A stretch of 64,000 nucleotides of DNA. It comes from Brachypodius melanocephalos (taxonomy: Eukaryota; Chordata; Aves; Passeriformes; Pycnonotidae). Shown here one piece after another: positions 46,901 to 61,068 of the stretch. The stretch lies in contig VZSR01002092.1 of assembly GCA_013398615.1 (NCBI GenBank), forward strand, positions 882,109 through 946,108, written 5' to 3'. The position numbers and the translations under genes were made by a program. The notes beneath the pieces are model-generated. The model did no database searches. It was not told the DNA's origin and saw only the letters and a list, made by a program, of their open reading frames with translations. Position 1 is the first letter of the stretch. Each line of letters begins with the position of its first letter.

Positions 46901-49900
46901 GATCCATAGAACACTGTATATGATATATAAAGCTAATTATTGTGGTCACTTGCATTTAAAATTTGCTACTTAGAAGCATAGGAAGTAAAGCATTGAATTA
47001 ACATTTTAGCATTTGTAAAAGATTGCTCTTATAAAGCAGCTGTTTTGATCTGGCCAAGGGCATGAGAACCATTGCAGCTTTGTTCATTGGTGAAAGTCAT
47101 TTCAGGTAAAGTTTTAAAACCTGCATAATGTGGACAGCAGTGAGTTCTTTCGTACTGTTTCTTCCTGTGTTTGTGAAGCTCCTGCTAGAACAGAATCCCA
47201 GTAATTCGAGAATGAGAACATTTGAGAACACCTATAACATGAGCAATAATCAGAGTTCAACAGGCCAAACACTGATTTATAGCATTCTGTGTAGGAAGAT
47301 TGCTAACAGGCAAGAGTCCAAAATACTTTAACCATCTTAAAATGCTTCCAAGAAAATATCTGACTTTAATAATGACTATGCAGTATGTAGGAAACGTGAA
47401 TGCTAGAGGTTAAGAGATCAACAAAGAGTTCTCAGCAACGCCAGTTTAACACAGGAAGCAAAGGGGAAAGTCAAAGATTAAACTGTTCAGCTGAAGTTAG
47501 AAGGGAAGCTGAGGCAAGAAAAAGAAAACATTGGGTCATAAATATGATGACATCTCTGTGCCAGGAAGATGAGTCACAACTGTTGTAAAACCTAGGTACA
47601 AAAAGTTCACTACAGATTCTAGAAAGTCAGAGTTGATAATTGTGTCATGTTTTCACCACAGATAAATCTATTTCCGCTTTTGATAAAAAGTCAAGGGAGT
47701 GCAAATGCAATCAGATAAAGCACATGGTAAATCACATACTCAAAGTACCACCTTTAATTTAATAAAATATCTTAGTGTGTCAATGAATTCTTTTCAGGTT
47801 AGGCAGAGAAGGGGTTTTCTTTAAAGTATTTAGGCACACAGGTAAAATATTGCAGAGGTTTAAGCAAAAGAAAAGCATGTTATTCTAACTTGCTTAGATC
47901 TAGAAGACATCAACTAATTTAAAAAGCTGAGGAAAGTGTCATGGCCATCTCTGTGCTTTCAAATGAGGAGAAATACAAATGCTGCGGGAAGTTGAATTCT
48001 CTGGCTTCACCCAGGGAAGATCTCAAGCACATTCTTACTTTTTAGCTCAAATATTGCAATGGAAATCCTTGGTGGTGCCTTGACAACTTGCAATACCAAG
48101 TTGTTAAAATGTTTCATGTTTGGGGTTTTTTTTTATGATCTTGTGTATGTGCTGTAGGTTCTCCTGCTGCAAAGCAGCAAGCTGCTACGTGTCTCTTGTA
48201 ACTGTGGGTACAGAGGAATTTACAATGTAAGCATTTTGTTTCATATTTTGTGAACTATGTGCCCTTACCTCAAGTCTGCTGTAGATTCATTGTAGCACAG
48301 AAATACTGCAAAACTAACAGAAATTCAGGGGAGGGGATGGGGGATAATGCTTCTTTATTGTCAAAAGACATTTATTTGTGGGAGACTTTATGGAGCAAGA
48401 GCAATTTATCACAAGTTTTATTGCTTTGCATGTGAGATTGGGTAACGATTTAATAAAGCTCTATTGTTTGCTAACTGGAGTCATGGCATTTTGTAAAGGA
48501 AGGGGACCTTTTATGTAGTAATACAGAAATACTCTGGCTGTCGTATTTGTAAAGGAAATAATCTACATTAATTTCTTAATAATAAAGGGGCTTGCGGTCA
48601 TGCATGTACACCAATGCAAGATGGTGTTTAGCTATTTAAGAGACAGACTACCCCATTATTTTTCCCCCTAGTTCTTCCTGTTTTGTTCATAGTAGTTTTA
48701 CCATTTGTTTGCACTTACAGCCTCCTGCTTCTAGAGAAAAAGAAATTATTTTTGAGAAGTAGACAGTTTACTGCCTGCAATATATAAAACTGTGGTTTGC
48801 TTATATTTTAGTGCAGCCTCTACCCATATTCTGTGTTCAGTTAATACTTTATGAAGGAGAATAACATCCTCTTCTCCTTCATTGTTTCTGTTGATTCTGT
48901 GTCTTGGGATTTTAACAGGAAGAGAGGCTCCAGTTTAAAGCCAGAGTTAGCAACTAAGGGTTTCAAAAATACAGGCTAAGCAATTACCACAAAAATGGCC
49001 AGAGCAGCTAGTTTGACTGTGGGTCTAAGATTTTCCAAAATTTTCCTTTAAGCAGTGGTTCTGGTTACAGCTGATTTTAATAATCACAGTTAATACTGAT
49101 TTTCTTCATGGTATCCTGTTTGCAGCATCTGGACAGGCAGAATCCTGATTTCTGCCAAGGATTTCCAGGCAACACAGTAAGAGGCAAATGCTAACACTTC
49201 TGTCAGTACCAGAGAGATTATCACTATAATTTAAAAGACTGTAAGCTGAGAATAGATTGACCTATATTGTTGGATTTTCCTCAAAAATGTAACAAAAAGT
49301 AAATTGAGATCCCAAATCTACTTGGCTTCTGCATATCATTTTGATGCAGCAAATGCATCTAGATATACAAAAGTCTAAAATAAAGTGTACTAAAAAGAAG
49401 TACAAACCTTACTCTTTTTTTAGATTTTTTCCCCCCCTCGAACGTTTAAACCAGTGCAGAGTGGCCAGCACTGAGACGCTTTTGATCATCTGCTGGTCTG
49501 CATTGGGATGCAAGGAAAGGATTTTATTTTACAGTCTGGAGAAGCAGTTGCAATCTTTCAAAATATGGAAATTTGAATCACTGCAGCCTGTGAACTACTC
49601 TTACATATTGTGACACAAGAAAGAATGCATAAACTGCATCTTCTCTGCATACCAGGCTTGGGTACAACAGTGTTTGCTGGTGTGAGAATCCACATTCTGT
49701 TTACTCTTTCTGTAAAAAATGTGTTTTGTGAAATTTATGCCTCTAATAGCATATTGTTTACTATTCTTAGGTAGTTACCTTGCTTTATAAGTGTTCAAGT
49801 TTTCTTCAACTTGGAAGATGCTGTTGGACTTTGAATTACGTGTCTCTAAGGAAGGAAGCCAGTTAAAAAACCAGAGACTCTTGATCAGTCTTTCTCACAA

Positions 49901-50259
49901 GCATCATGATGTTATTCCAGTGTCCTGGGATGAATAATACCAAATAAACCTCTTAGATTTTAAGGTGCTTTTGCATGAAGAGGGGTAAGATTTGAGGTGT
50001 GTGCCATTACCAATAATGTGCCACACAATAGAAAAGTTCCTGGGTTTAAAGTCCCTCCTGCTGCTGGTGGTTGGTGGCACTGGAGGCTGAACTGCTGCTT
50101 CAGAGTAGCTGAATAATCCAGTATTTCAGCTGTGTTTGTAAAAAAGACAATGCTCAATATTTGTGCTGAGTATTTTACTGATATGTACCTATGTTGATTT
50201 TTGATTTTTTTTTCTTAAAGAAATCCCCATAAACTGTTCACAGCTATCTCAAATTTGTT

Positions 50260-50280
50260 AAAAAAAAAAAAAAAAAAAAA
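50260..50280 (+). repeat. Poly-A run, 21 bases
   Basis: Uninterrupted A21. Upstream sequence shows no retrocopy that it could tail. Confidence 0.9.
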
Positions 50281-52445
50281 GTTCTGATCTCTAGGTGCTT
50301 CACAACTATTGAATTGTTTATGTACCTAGTTAAAATTAGCTTCTTAGCCTGATTGGTTCTGTTCTCATTGCACATATTTGTGTATTAATGGTATATGAGT
50401 GCAAATGGGAGCATGACAACACCCAAAGAAATTTAAATTTTAATTTGTGTGAATCCTGTTCAAAGGTTTGGCCTGGTGTTGTTCAAAATGCAGTGCTTCT
50501 GAATCAGAAGCGATAAACTTACAAGAGAGAGTGCTGGAAATAATCCATGGACATCTTGTTCTTATTAGACATGGGCTAAATCATTCTGACAGATTTCAGA
50601 TCTGCTGAAGTATTGTTCATTAAAATTTTGATGTTGATTTCAGCATTACTGGGAGCACATTTTACTTATACCTTTAAGGATGACTGTCAAAAAGGCAGAA
50701 GACAAGTATATATGATGAAAAACAGTGTGAGAAAAGAGTCAGAGAGCTGACAATGTGAAAAAGAAAGAGACACACTGGGAAAGCAGCAGAGAAAAAAATC
50801 CCAATTTTTGTAGTTATGTCTGTTTAGGACTGAGACTGTGCCAAACCTTGGACTTGGAGACTGTTCTGTCCTTAATACATTGCACATGATTGTCTGTAGC
50901 TAGAAAAACATTTTTTGTGGTTTTAAAAAAAATTGAATTATCTTTATATGAAATAACATAAACTATGAGTTTAAATTACAGAGAAAAAAGAAATCAAATT
51001 CATTTTGTAAGCCCTCAGAGAGTTTAAAAATCCCTTAGGTTCACAAAACATCAAGCTCCATAAGATTAATGTATTCCCAGAGTAGGACACCCAATGAAGT
51101 TATTTCCATGAGCTTTAATTAAGTTTTCATCAAACTTTTTCTATTTAGCTAAAGTATTCTACTTTGAGGACATGTTTGTGTTAAGGACAGGATCCAAAAT
51201 ACCCCTATTGACAGTTCCTGTGCAATCTAGACAGAAGTTAGCTAAGGAAAGAGATTATAAAACCTAGGTATCTTTCAATGGTACAAGACCATGGGCAGTT
51301 GAGTATTATTATGAATGTTTATTTCAGCAGCTATGTCTTGTTCCAGGTATGCTCATTTGCTTTTTAGAATCTGCAGTTTTATCCATTGGAAGCATTTATT
51401 GTGTCTAAGCTCCAGAGAGGGTGGTCCTTAGTGTATTCCTTATAATGAAATTATCTCCTGTTGGCTGCCTCTAAGTAATTCCCTACTCAACAGGACTTTT
51501 TACCTTGTTGCTCAGGAATACCAGTCTCCACCCTGCATGATGTCCAGGCTCCCAGCTTAGTACCTTAACAGACTACCTGTGTCCATTTTTCAGACCTTGG
51601 ATTGGTACTGAGCACTGTGGAGCTGTCTCTTATTGGCTGCAGAAGGCTTGTGGCACTCAGACCTGCTGCTGCCGTGTGTCTTCCAGGTAAGCAGTGCCTA
51701 ACGAGTGGGTGCCAGAGCGGGGGCATGTGTGGGGTTAGACAGTGAAACAAGCTGATGGGAACAGTCAAGATCAGTAGACTCTGATAATCAGCAGAGATAC
51801 CATGGGGCTGGGTGAACATAAGGATGGCTGTTCTAGGTCTCAGCAAGGATTCACACAACCCAGTATGGTGTCTGTGATGCTTATCTGGCGGGGAGGCGTT
51901 CTCGTCTTGAAAGTGGTTTTTGAGAGGGAGTCTCATTGCTAGCACTTCAAGTAGTCTGACACCTGCAACTTCCCCAGATCCAGCAAACCTGACTTTAAAA
52001 TTTGTGATGTGGGAGATTGTTTTTGTTCTTTATCCTGATTTTTAAAATGTTCCTACTTCCAGACTACCAGTAAACTCAAGCGAATGCCTTCATTCTGGAA
52101 AAATTTAGGAAGAGGTGGTCTGGTTGCTGCTTAAGTCCGTATCAACTTTTAGCATCTTTAATGTTCCTTGTAAGGAATCCCACCCATTTAATGAAAACTA
52201 CACCTTTTAGTTCAGTTTGAATTCTTATTTGGAGCTTCATTTGATAGTGTTCACTTTTGAATTGGTAGATGCAGTACAAAATTGGTGCCAGACTACCCTC
52301 TCCATGACACTTGTGATTTTACACATTTCTGGCACATTCCTCAGTCATGTTTCCCTGACTGGAGTCAAGGGTCATTTGATAATTTTTTTTATTTGGAGCT
52401 ATTTCAGACTTCTGATCGCCTGTCCTTGCTCTTCTACCTTTAAAA

Positions 52446-52463
52446 ATTATTATTATTATTATC
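52446..52463 (+). repeat. (ATT)n microsatellite
   Basis: About six ATT units. Confidence 0.85.
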
Positions 52464-55400
52464 TCTTTGTTTAGAGCCCTGTTTCTTTATTCAGCTTTGG
52501 AGGTATCTCTAGATTGTAGGTGGAGCCTTCCTCCAGTCAGAAGTCTTCCTTAGTGTTATTAGCCTGATTAGACAAAAATGACTAATTTTAATTTTTAGTG
52601 CCTATTTTTTCTTAGGACACATCTATGTGCATGCATCAGTGTGAGTATATGTGAGTACTTGAGATTTGCTTCACCTGCACTTCCACCGTGGATAACAGAA
52701 AGGTATTTACACATTATTGTACTTGGAGCAGGTTTGGAAACTCAGGTGTCCTGCTTTCCTGGCCACTATATGACCCTGTGACGGGAGACTCACACGGGCT
52801 CTCTGTCACACTGAAATGACAGGATTGTCACTTCAGCCATATGCAGTGTGACTGTTTCAGGGACACCCTTACTGCAGCATGGCTTTGCCTCCTGCTTCAG
52901 GCCATCTCTGAGAGATGGCAGAGGTGGGTTTGTGTTTGCTTGGTATCCGGAGCAGGTTTTCCTTATCAGCTTAGCGATTGTTGAGCTATTGCACAACAGG
53001 ACTACTCCCAGTGAAGCATCTGCTGCAATACTTCCTCCATTACTGCTCCTACAGTAGGAGTGTGTGCATGTGCCACACAGCACTAGGAGGTGTGCACAGT
53101 GGCACTGCAGCTATCAGAGGCCATGGGTCATAGAGCAATTGCTGGTGACTTTGGGTCATCTGCAGGCAATAGATAGTGTGCTCTGCTGACAAAGGCATAT
53201 GTGCATACAGGATTAGGCAGCAGGGAAGAGAGAATCCTAGCATTTATTTGGGACTGAATAAATGCACAAGGTTAACTTGATCTCCATAAGGTGTTGATGA
53301 TATTGCACAGAAAGTTGTTGAGCAGCAAGTGCATTGTCATTATCATTAACATCATGCAGCACTGTCAACCTGTGTAAGAGGTCAAAAACATCCTAGGTGC
53401 TTGATGTGGACTTACTAGGAAATAGCTATTTCACTAGAAATTATTTCAGTGGGTTCACAGAGGTGGTATTACTGTTATGCCTGTGTAATTCATGGACTAG
53501 GGGAGGAGAAGGATTTAGAATTGTCTAAGCCAAGATCACTCAGAAAGTCTCTGACAGAGCCCAGAAATGACACCTGATGCCTGCTGCCTAGAGCCCCACT
53601 ATCATAACTGGCCACCAAACTAACTTCCTTCCCTTCCTTCTCTTCCTCTCTTATGCTTTCCACTGTTCTTCTGAGAAGAAAACCTATTGCTTGTAGGGAG
53701 CACAGAGGAACATGTCAATGGTTCGTGGTGCTGTTTAGAATCTTACTTTCATTGATTTTCTTTCCCTCTAAGCATGACCAAATCTTATTGCTTTCATAGA
53801 ATAGTTTTACAAAACAATGGATCAATCATATTGTAGTCTATGAAGAGAAAGGTCTGTGTGGTTTTCATTTGAAGAGGAAGTAAATGAACTGTCACAACCT
53901 TTCTTGAGGACAGCTGATTTAAAATCTAGGTGATTAAAATTGGAAATTAACTGGAATAGAGGTACTCAGTTTAGAAATGTATTAGTAGAACACTAAGACT
54001 GGGATTTATACTCACAGCTAGCAGAACTTTCATCTTTGTGTTTGTTGTGACATTTCTACTCACTGTTATCAAGTACAAGCAAGGCAACAAGGTCAAGTAT
54101 CTGCAATGTAACTCTGAACTAATTAGGGTAAAATAGTGTGCTGAAGTGATTTTAATAAAAGGATGTGTCAGATTTTCCTCATTTGGGACATTGCTTACCT
54201 GTTGTTATAGGTAAAAGCAAGGAAGAGATGGAGAGAGGGAAATTCGCCTTCATCTTTTCCAGAAAAGGAGAGGTAATGGTTTAATGTGATTAATGATTTA
54301 ATGGTTTCCTGATCCACAGCTGTCCCAGACAGCGCAAATCACTCTGACTTCAACTCAGGGATGTCAAGATAGAAGCTGGAGCTGCATAGGTGCTGGTCCC
54401 CTTGCCCACCGAGGTCCTCTGTGTTGATTGTCAAAGGAAACTTTTCAGATGGAACTCACCTTTAGATTTGTGTAATAAAGTGCATTAATGTCACATGGTA
54501 ACAGAGCTAATTTCTCCAGGGAGGCTCTGGTAAATTTGGAAGAATACTGTGTTCCTTTACCGGTGTTTTCCTTCTCTGCCCACTTGAGATCAGAGTGAGA
54601 GCGGAAATGGTGATGGCAGGGAGACAATGTGAGATGTATAACTACATGTGGGAGCTGCTCCTTCTGTGTATGCACAGGAATGGGGAAAAAATTCAGTTCT
54701 CATTGGAGTAAACTAAGAAGGTAAGGACCTGAGAGGTTGTATCTGAATTTGCCTATTTCAGTTTGCAAGTGTAATGAGGTGTGAATAAGAGTGTTCAGAT
54801 GAGTTTTTTTTTTACAAATGCACTGTTACCTGTAAAACAACATCCCTCTCTTTTGTACAGTTGTTTGAAATTAGTAGAACTGTTGTTGAATAATGAAATA
54901 AAAACATCACTAAACTAGCTGCAGATCGATATGCCTTTCTATGAGCAACACAACAGTTGCCATTGTGGTTCATGGCAATCAGTTATCAATGCCTACTGAT
55001 ATAGTACCAGAGAGACCTGCTAAGGAAGGTTATGTTTTGTTTGAAATCCCATAGTGAAATTCCAAGTAGGAGAGCTTAAGCTAGAAAGCCAGAGGTACCT
55101 AGAGGTAGCTTTAAACAATGAGAAAAAAGAATAATAGTAAGATAAACTATTTGTGTTTCATGTAGCTGAAAATCAGTTTGCCTGTTTTTTCCCCAAATAC
55201 ATCATCTCCAGTAATATCCATCTCAGTAAGGTGAGTAATTTAACCCTTTCAGTGTGTGAAAGTACATGTTTGTTATGGTTTGTGGGACTCTTTTTTGATC
55301 ATGCATAGAGAATAAGGAATTTTGCTCTCAAAGCCTTACAAGGTCTGGTGCTAGTGAATACATGAGAATAATGGTGCTAACAAAGTTCTCATCCTTTTTT

Positions 55401-55763
55401 CACCCAAGGCCTCTTTATCCCCTTTTGAGTGACTAGTGTTAACATCATTGTCCACATGTATTCATGCACGGGAGCTTTTAATCTCAGCTTTTCTGCACTG
55501 AATGGCTGTGCATATGTGGACACACATTTGCTGTCATGTTAAAAGGTGACAAACTGACTTTTGCTCCAAGTATTCTCCTACCATTTACTCTTTTCTGCAG
55601 TGTATTCACATAAGTGTTCTTTCCAACTTCCTTTATTTTATAATGTGTAAGCACTTACATCACACTACTGTAATTATTTTTTGCTTAATATTGAAAGACT
55701 ATGTATAGTATGCATTATGCATAGGGACTTGCAGTTGTTAGTTATTGTTTTTCAAACGAGTTT

Positions 55764-55790
55764 TATATATATATATATGTATGTATGTAT
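55764..55790 (+). repeat. (TA)n(TATG)n microsatellite
   Basis: About seven TA units followed by three TATG-type units. Confidence 0.9.
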
Positions 55791-58700
55791 TTCAAGTTGC
55801 ATAATCGTTAATGTCTGCTTTGAGCATCATAACCTGCTAGTGTTGAAATAGAAAACTGCATGTTTATTCTTGCAATATAGTAATAAAGGAGTATAACTAC
55901 CAAAAGTACACTGGAACACAGAGAAAGATGTAGAATCAAAACATGTTCTCAGCTATGTTAAAAAAATTACTGGATTGAACTTAAGGGTATGTTCGTATAT
56001 GAAGTGAGAGATACATTAGTTCTGAAGAAATTTATTAATTTCTGTTTTATGAATAGCTTTTAGAGCATAAATTGTATGGTTCATTGGTCAGATTGATTTC
56101 TTCGCATTATGATTAAAACAATATTTTGGATGGTTTGTGATTAAGATCCTTCTGAAAATATTTTACATTTCTGTGCCTGCAAAATGAGAGAGTGTTGCAT
56201 ACATTTTTAATTTATGCAAGATGTCTAATCAAAATAGCGTATGATATACCTCTGAACGAGATAAGTTTGTAATATTTTTGGAAGAATTTGCATATTTATT
56301 AACCAGCAATAATTTGCCTTTATTTTTTGTCTAAGCGTTTATTATTTTCATCGCATTTTCCAGAGACTCTTCATTACAATGGTGTTTGTTTTATTGCTAC
56401 TGCAATATTAAAATAAATCTCATGTTACTTAAAGATGGAAATGTAATATGGGTTATAGTTCTGAGCAAAACTGAAAGTAAACTCTCTTTAGATTATGGCA
56501 CCTCATATGCAAAATTATTAAGGTCACTTATGATCTTATGAACAAGTGACCTGTACATCCAAGAGAAATGGGAAAGGGCAAAGGGCAACACAGCTTGTTT
56601 TTCTACTGCACCCCATTTGTAGGCAACAGTACGCAGACGAACATACAGTAAAAAGAAACAAAGTCTGAGAGTTAATACCCCAGGCGCCAAACACATGTCT
56701 GTGAAAGAGGAATGCAAGCAGACATCTCTATGTGCAGTACATTAATTCCCAATGGGCTCTTTCTCTTTTACAAAGGTCAGATCATTGTATGGAATGGAAT
56801 CCCATCTCGGCAATGTATTACCTGCCTTGGTGTGTCTGGAGTGATGGTGTAGCTGGGTTTCCTTGCTCTGGGGTTAATACCCCACAGTAAGTGATTAATG
56901 CTTCCACTGGTAAGACATGAACAGCTCAATAGGTCAATGCTGCTAATGTTGGTTGTGTATAAATTGGGATTTTTATACTGCCAAAGTCTTCTCAGCCTCG
57001 CAGTGCTGGGTGTCCCTGTAACACCGGAAGGATGGCATGCTGAGTAAGATGCCTGCACAGGATCATACCCCATCTGGAGTTTTGTTCATATGGCCCTTAA
57101 TTTAATCTCCTCCTTTCCTTTTTAATTGCTGGTGGTGTGATGGAAGACATAAGGTTGGTAATTTTAGTCTCTGAAGCTGGGGTGTAACACAGTCACGAGG
57201 TGTGAAATCAGTGCAAGCCTTGCCACAGCCTCCAGTGAATTTTGCCATGGGAGAAATCAAGCCTGGGCAGAGCCAGTGAAGGTGTCACTAACATGCCCTC
57301 AGGAGAGAATGGGGTGAGTTTGTAGATGTCCTTGCTGCTCCTGAACAAATGCATGAATCACAGCCAACTGCAGGGGCAGTTTCTGGCTGTGGCCATCTGT
57401 CCAGCAGGGACCACCAAACCCACACCCGCTTCAGCCACCAAACAACTGAGAAAATGTGTTGGCACCCACAGCTGAAATCATACAACAGTCTGAGAGGTTG
57501 AAAATAACAAGCAAGTCCTTGAACCTCTTTTGGGACACATCTTTCTAAATCAAGGCTCCTAATTTAGATTTTATACTTCTGGTTTCATATGCATACAAAC
57601 AACTATACTACACATAACTGTAGGACTGTAGTTTGCAAATCCAATATGTCAGCGTTCTTTTTGGTTTCAAAAGTATTTTTTTCTCAACTAAGAATCACAA
57701 AATTTCATAATGCAAGTTTATGCAGGATTTAAACTATGATTAACAGGTAGTGTAACAGTGTTAGGTTAACTTTTGTCAAGGGAAGCTGAGTAGAAGAAGA
57801 ATAACTGAGACTGGAATTTCTCACTGCCTTTGTTATCCAAATATTTGCCAAAAATAAAAACTGATCTTTATATAAGTAAGTAATTTTTTCCAAGAAGGAG
57901 ATTGTTAGCACATAGTGCTACTGAATTTGTGTTTCGATGGCCCCTTATGTCTAGATTTCTATACAAATATAAAAACAGTTTACACAGCTTGTTAGCATGG
58001 TGTGAGTATTATAGATGTTGTATAACAATGTTTATTACTTATCTTCAAATTTTTCTTTTAACCTTTTCAAAACAAACTGAGAATCTTAAATTGTAAATGT
58101 AACATTTTTGTAGGTGATTCTTACTGAAATCTCACTGTTTTGTACCATGCAGTGAGAATAAAAGTTATGAAGAGTGTAATAAATATACAATCATCGTAGA
58201 TTTTGAGTTGGCTGTGTCTTGTTGACTCTAGCTATAACACTGACTGAAAATTTTAAGGGAGGATGAGGTAAACAGATTCTAGAATTTCTATCAGGTATTT
58301 TTTCTCACCCATCATCCCTTTCTGAAAAGATGAAGTTTGTGCATTAGAAAGATGCAGGATGTGAAATCTCCAAGTGCTCAGAAAAATGTATTTCAGTGTT
58401 AATGTAATGAAATCTGATGAGTGGAAATGGCCTTCAAAGGCTGTTTCCTTCTTCGAACAATAAATGCTGTCGTCAGCTATTTTTGATTATCTCGTGAATT
58501 ATGATCTGTCAAGGTAATAGGGCTCTGGTTACAAATGCAACAAGTCTAGTCTTCAAGTCTAGCAACAGTCATATAATCATGAGCAGAACCTGACCAGCTG
58601 CAATGGTGTGGGATTATTCTCACGGTCCACAATGAATCGTTGGGTCAAGACCCACTTGTGTAAGACATTCTTGAGTCTACAGCATCCATGACATTGGCTG

Positions 58701-61051
58701 GGGTTGTCATGCTTTTGTTGCTGAGAGAAAATACAGTAACTCCTAGAATACACAGTTTGAAAAAATGTGGAGAAGTGAGAAAAATGGAAAGGAAAGATGC
58801 TTAATCAGCAGAAAAATTCCATTCCTGTTTCTTGGCTACTTTATATGAATATGTAGAGAGAGAGAGCAAAATCTTTTGGCGAAGCAATTCAGCATGTTAT
58901 CATGATGTTATATTAGAGAAAAAAATTACACTAGTATGTAAAATAATTGGAGAACAAACAGAGCAACAATGGATTTGAAACAAATCAGGTTCCTAGTTTC
59001 CACCTCCAGATGAGTACACAATTCTTTCTTTAGCGTTTAGTGTATTTCTTTAGCAATACAATGAGTAGGATAGGTTAATATTCATACTTTCACTTTTTTT
59101 ACTTAGCAAAGCAATCTAAACACTTCATTTCTGGTTACACTTTTCAAATATTTTGTAAGAGTTACCTTCTTTTTTTCTTTTACCCTGAAGCTTTCCTCTT
59201 TCAACTTACATTAGATGCTGTATCTTTTTAATCTTTTTTATCTTTATCTCTTGCACTTTGCTGAATTCCTTGTAATTTGTAGCTGTCATTTTGGTATTGA
59301 GGTATCCAGATCTCAGATATTTCCAGATATCTGAGAAATATCAGCATACCCTAGCTCTGTACCAACTGTGCAGAATTATAAGTTTCAGGCTTATAAACAT
59401 TTGACATTCAGTATCAACTCAGTCCTTTCTAGTAAGGCTGCTCTTTCTCAAACGATTTAGTAGTTATTTCCTATAGGTATTTTTTTCCTAAACATTTGCT
59501 TGTTTTCCATCAGAATTTTTTATCTCATTGTTTTATTTGTGAACACTAATCCAGTTTTGATGTTCATCTTGCATCTCACTCATCACTAGAAGAGCAACTA
59601 CCTTTGATGAATGTAATTGCAAGATCTAGATTTCACACCATTTCCAGAAGGGAATCCTGTGCTGCTTTCTACTTTCTTCCATGATTTAACCTGGAAAACT
59701 AAATACAAACGAACTTTCCACTGATTCATGGGACATTCACAAACCAGCAACTTTTTAGAGCTTCCTAGTCTTTCAGGAAGTTTGCTGTCTACAGTCAAAC
59801 CAAAGCAAAGTCTAGTACACAAATTAGAAAATAAAGAAAAGGGAGCAAGTGCTCTCAACTTTGCATGAATTCCTCCTCAAGGATTTGGAGGTGACAGATC
59901 CTACTAGCAGTCAGAACCACCTATTGATGACTGACCCTGTACTTCCAAGCTGATGTAAAATAACCCCAAAATCCCACCTGGATACCTAGTAGCAGTTGAG
60001 CCAGAACTGCCTTTGATGAAGTGCTCCTTTGCTATCAGTCTCCTGGCAATAATAAAACTGTCAGCCAACAATGGGAAGCCTCAAGTGAAGGAGACAGGTA
60101 TAGCTGCATGGTGAAATGTGTTCCCAAAGATGCACAGATGGCCATGAACCTCCATACTCTCAAGGCTAAATACAAAACTCTCTCCTTTGATTTTGTGCTT
60201 GCCAAAGACCCTCTCATATGCAACAAGTTGTTCTAGTAGCTGAAAGGGGGAAAGAGGATTTGTGTTTTGATTGTATTTTGCTATGGTTGTGTGGGTTTTA
60301 TGCTTACCTAAACAACCAGAATCATTAAAAAAAACCCCAGTTAACCGAGGATTTAGTTAACACTTCAAGGAAGGTTTAATATAACTCCCGTTTTTGAGCA
60401 AACATCTTTTTCTACAAATTAAACAATGCAGCTGAGCTCCTCATCTGATAGGAAAGAGTACACAGGGGCTAAATCTCAGGACTACCTGAATCATGTCATC
60501 CACAGAGATGCACGGTGCACAAGGCTGCTGGGATAGTTATCCATCACCTGTCTCCTCCCTGCCATTAGAGCCCACTGGGCGCTTTGCCCTGGGTACAGGT
60601 CAGGACACTAGCCATACCCAGGGAACTGAGCACAGAGGGCTCCAGCCTTGTGTGGGGACAGCAAGCCTTCAGTGCTCTTGGGAGAGCAGATAGGTGTTGA
60701 GGGCTGAGCTGAGACTCCCACAGGTGAGGCTGTTTTCCACTGTGCTGATCTTGCCTTTGTTGTCAGCATGATGCAACCGCTCAGAAATGTTGAAGCAAAA
60801 ACCCCCTGTCTTTACAAGTAATTGCTTCCTTGCTTTGTAAACTGCCTACTCTTTAAGCACTACGAATCATTGTAATTAATCCTTAATTCAAGCTGCTGTA
60901 TCTATGTTACATTGTTGTGTTTACTTAGACTTAAAATGCATTATTCTTTACAAGATAATGGCATCAGTCCACACCGTGTCTGTGACAGGCACAGGCAGCT
61001 CTAAGCCGAAACATTAGGTGGAGGGTTATAAAGCTAGTTACGTGCCAATAT

Positions 61052-61068
61052 GTTAATTAATTAATCAC
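61052..61068. promoter_or_regulatory. HNF1/homeodomain-type palindromic site
   Basis: GTTAATTAATTAATCAC resembles the HNF1 inverted repeat (GTTAAT-N-ATTAAC) and contains overlapping TTAATTAA homeodomain sites. The surrounding 60840-61110 also has a forkhead-like TGTTTACTTA (60918-60927). Possible enhancer; motif evidence only. Confidence 0.3.

Noticed and set aside
50260..50280. Poly-A run as the tail of a processed pseudogene
   Set aside because: No gene-like sequence or target-site duplication was seen upstream, and processed retrocopies are rare in birds.
50550..50600. Short similarity to the CR1/L3 fragment at 43100-43150 (GGCTAAATCATTCT shared)
   Set aside because: Too short to call an element; it could be a remnant of the same family but is not supported beyond about 50 bases.
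56777..57073. Minus-strand open frame tested as a possible SLC38A4 exon
   Set aside because: The translation has no SLC38 family motifs and no splice sites in the right phase.
60769..60777. Second TGATGCAAC motif far upstream
   Set aside because: A 9-base motif is expected about once per two windows of this size on both strands; there is no promoter nearby.
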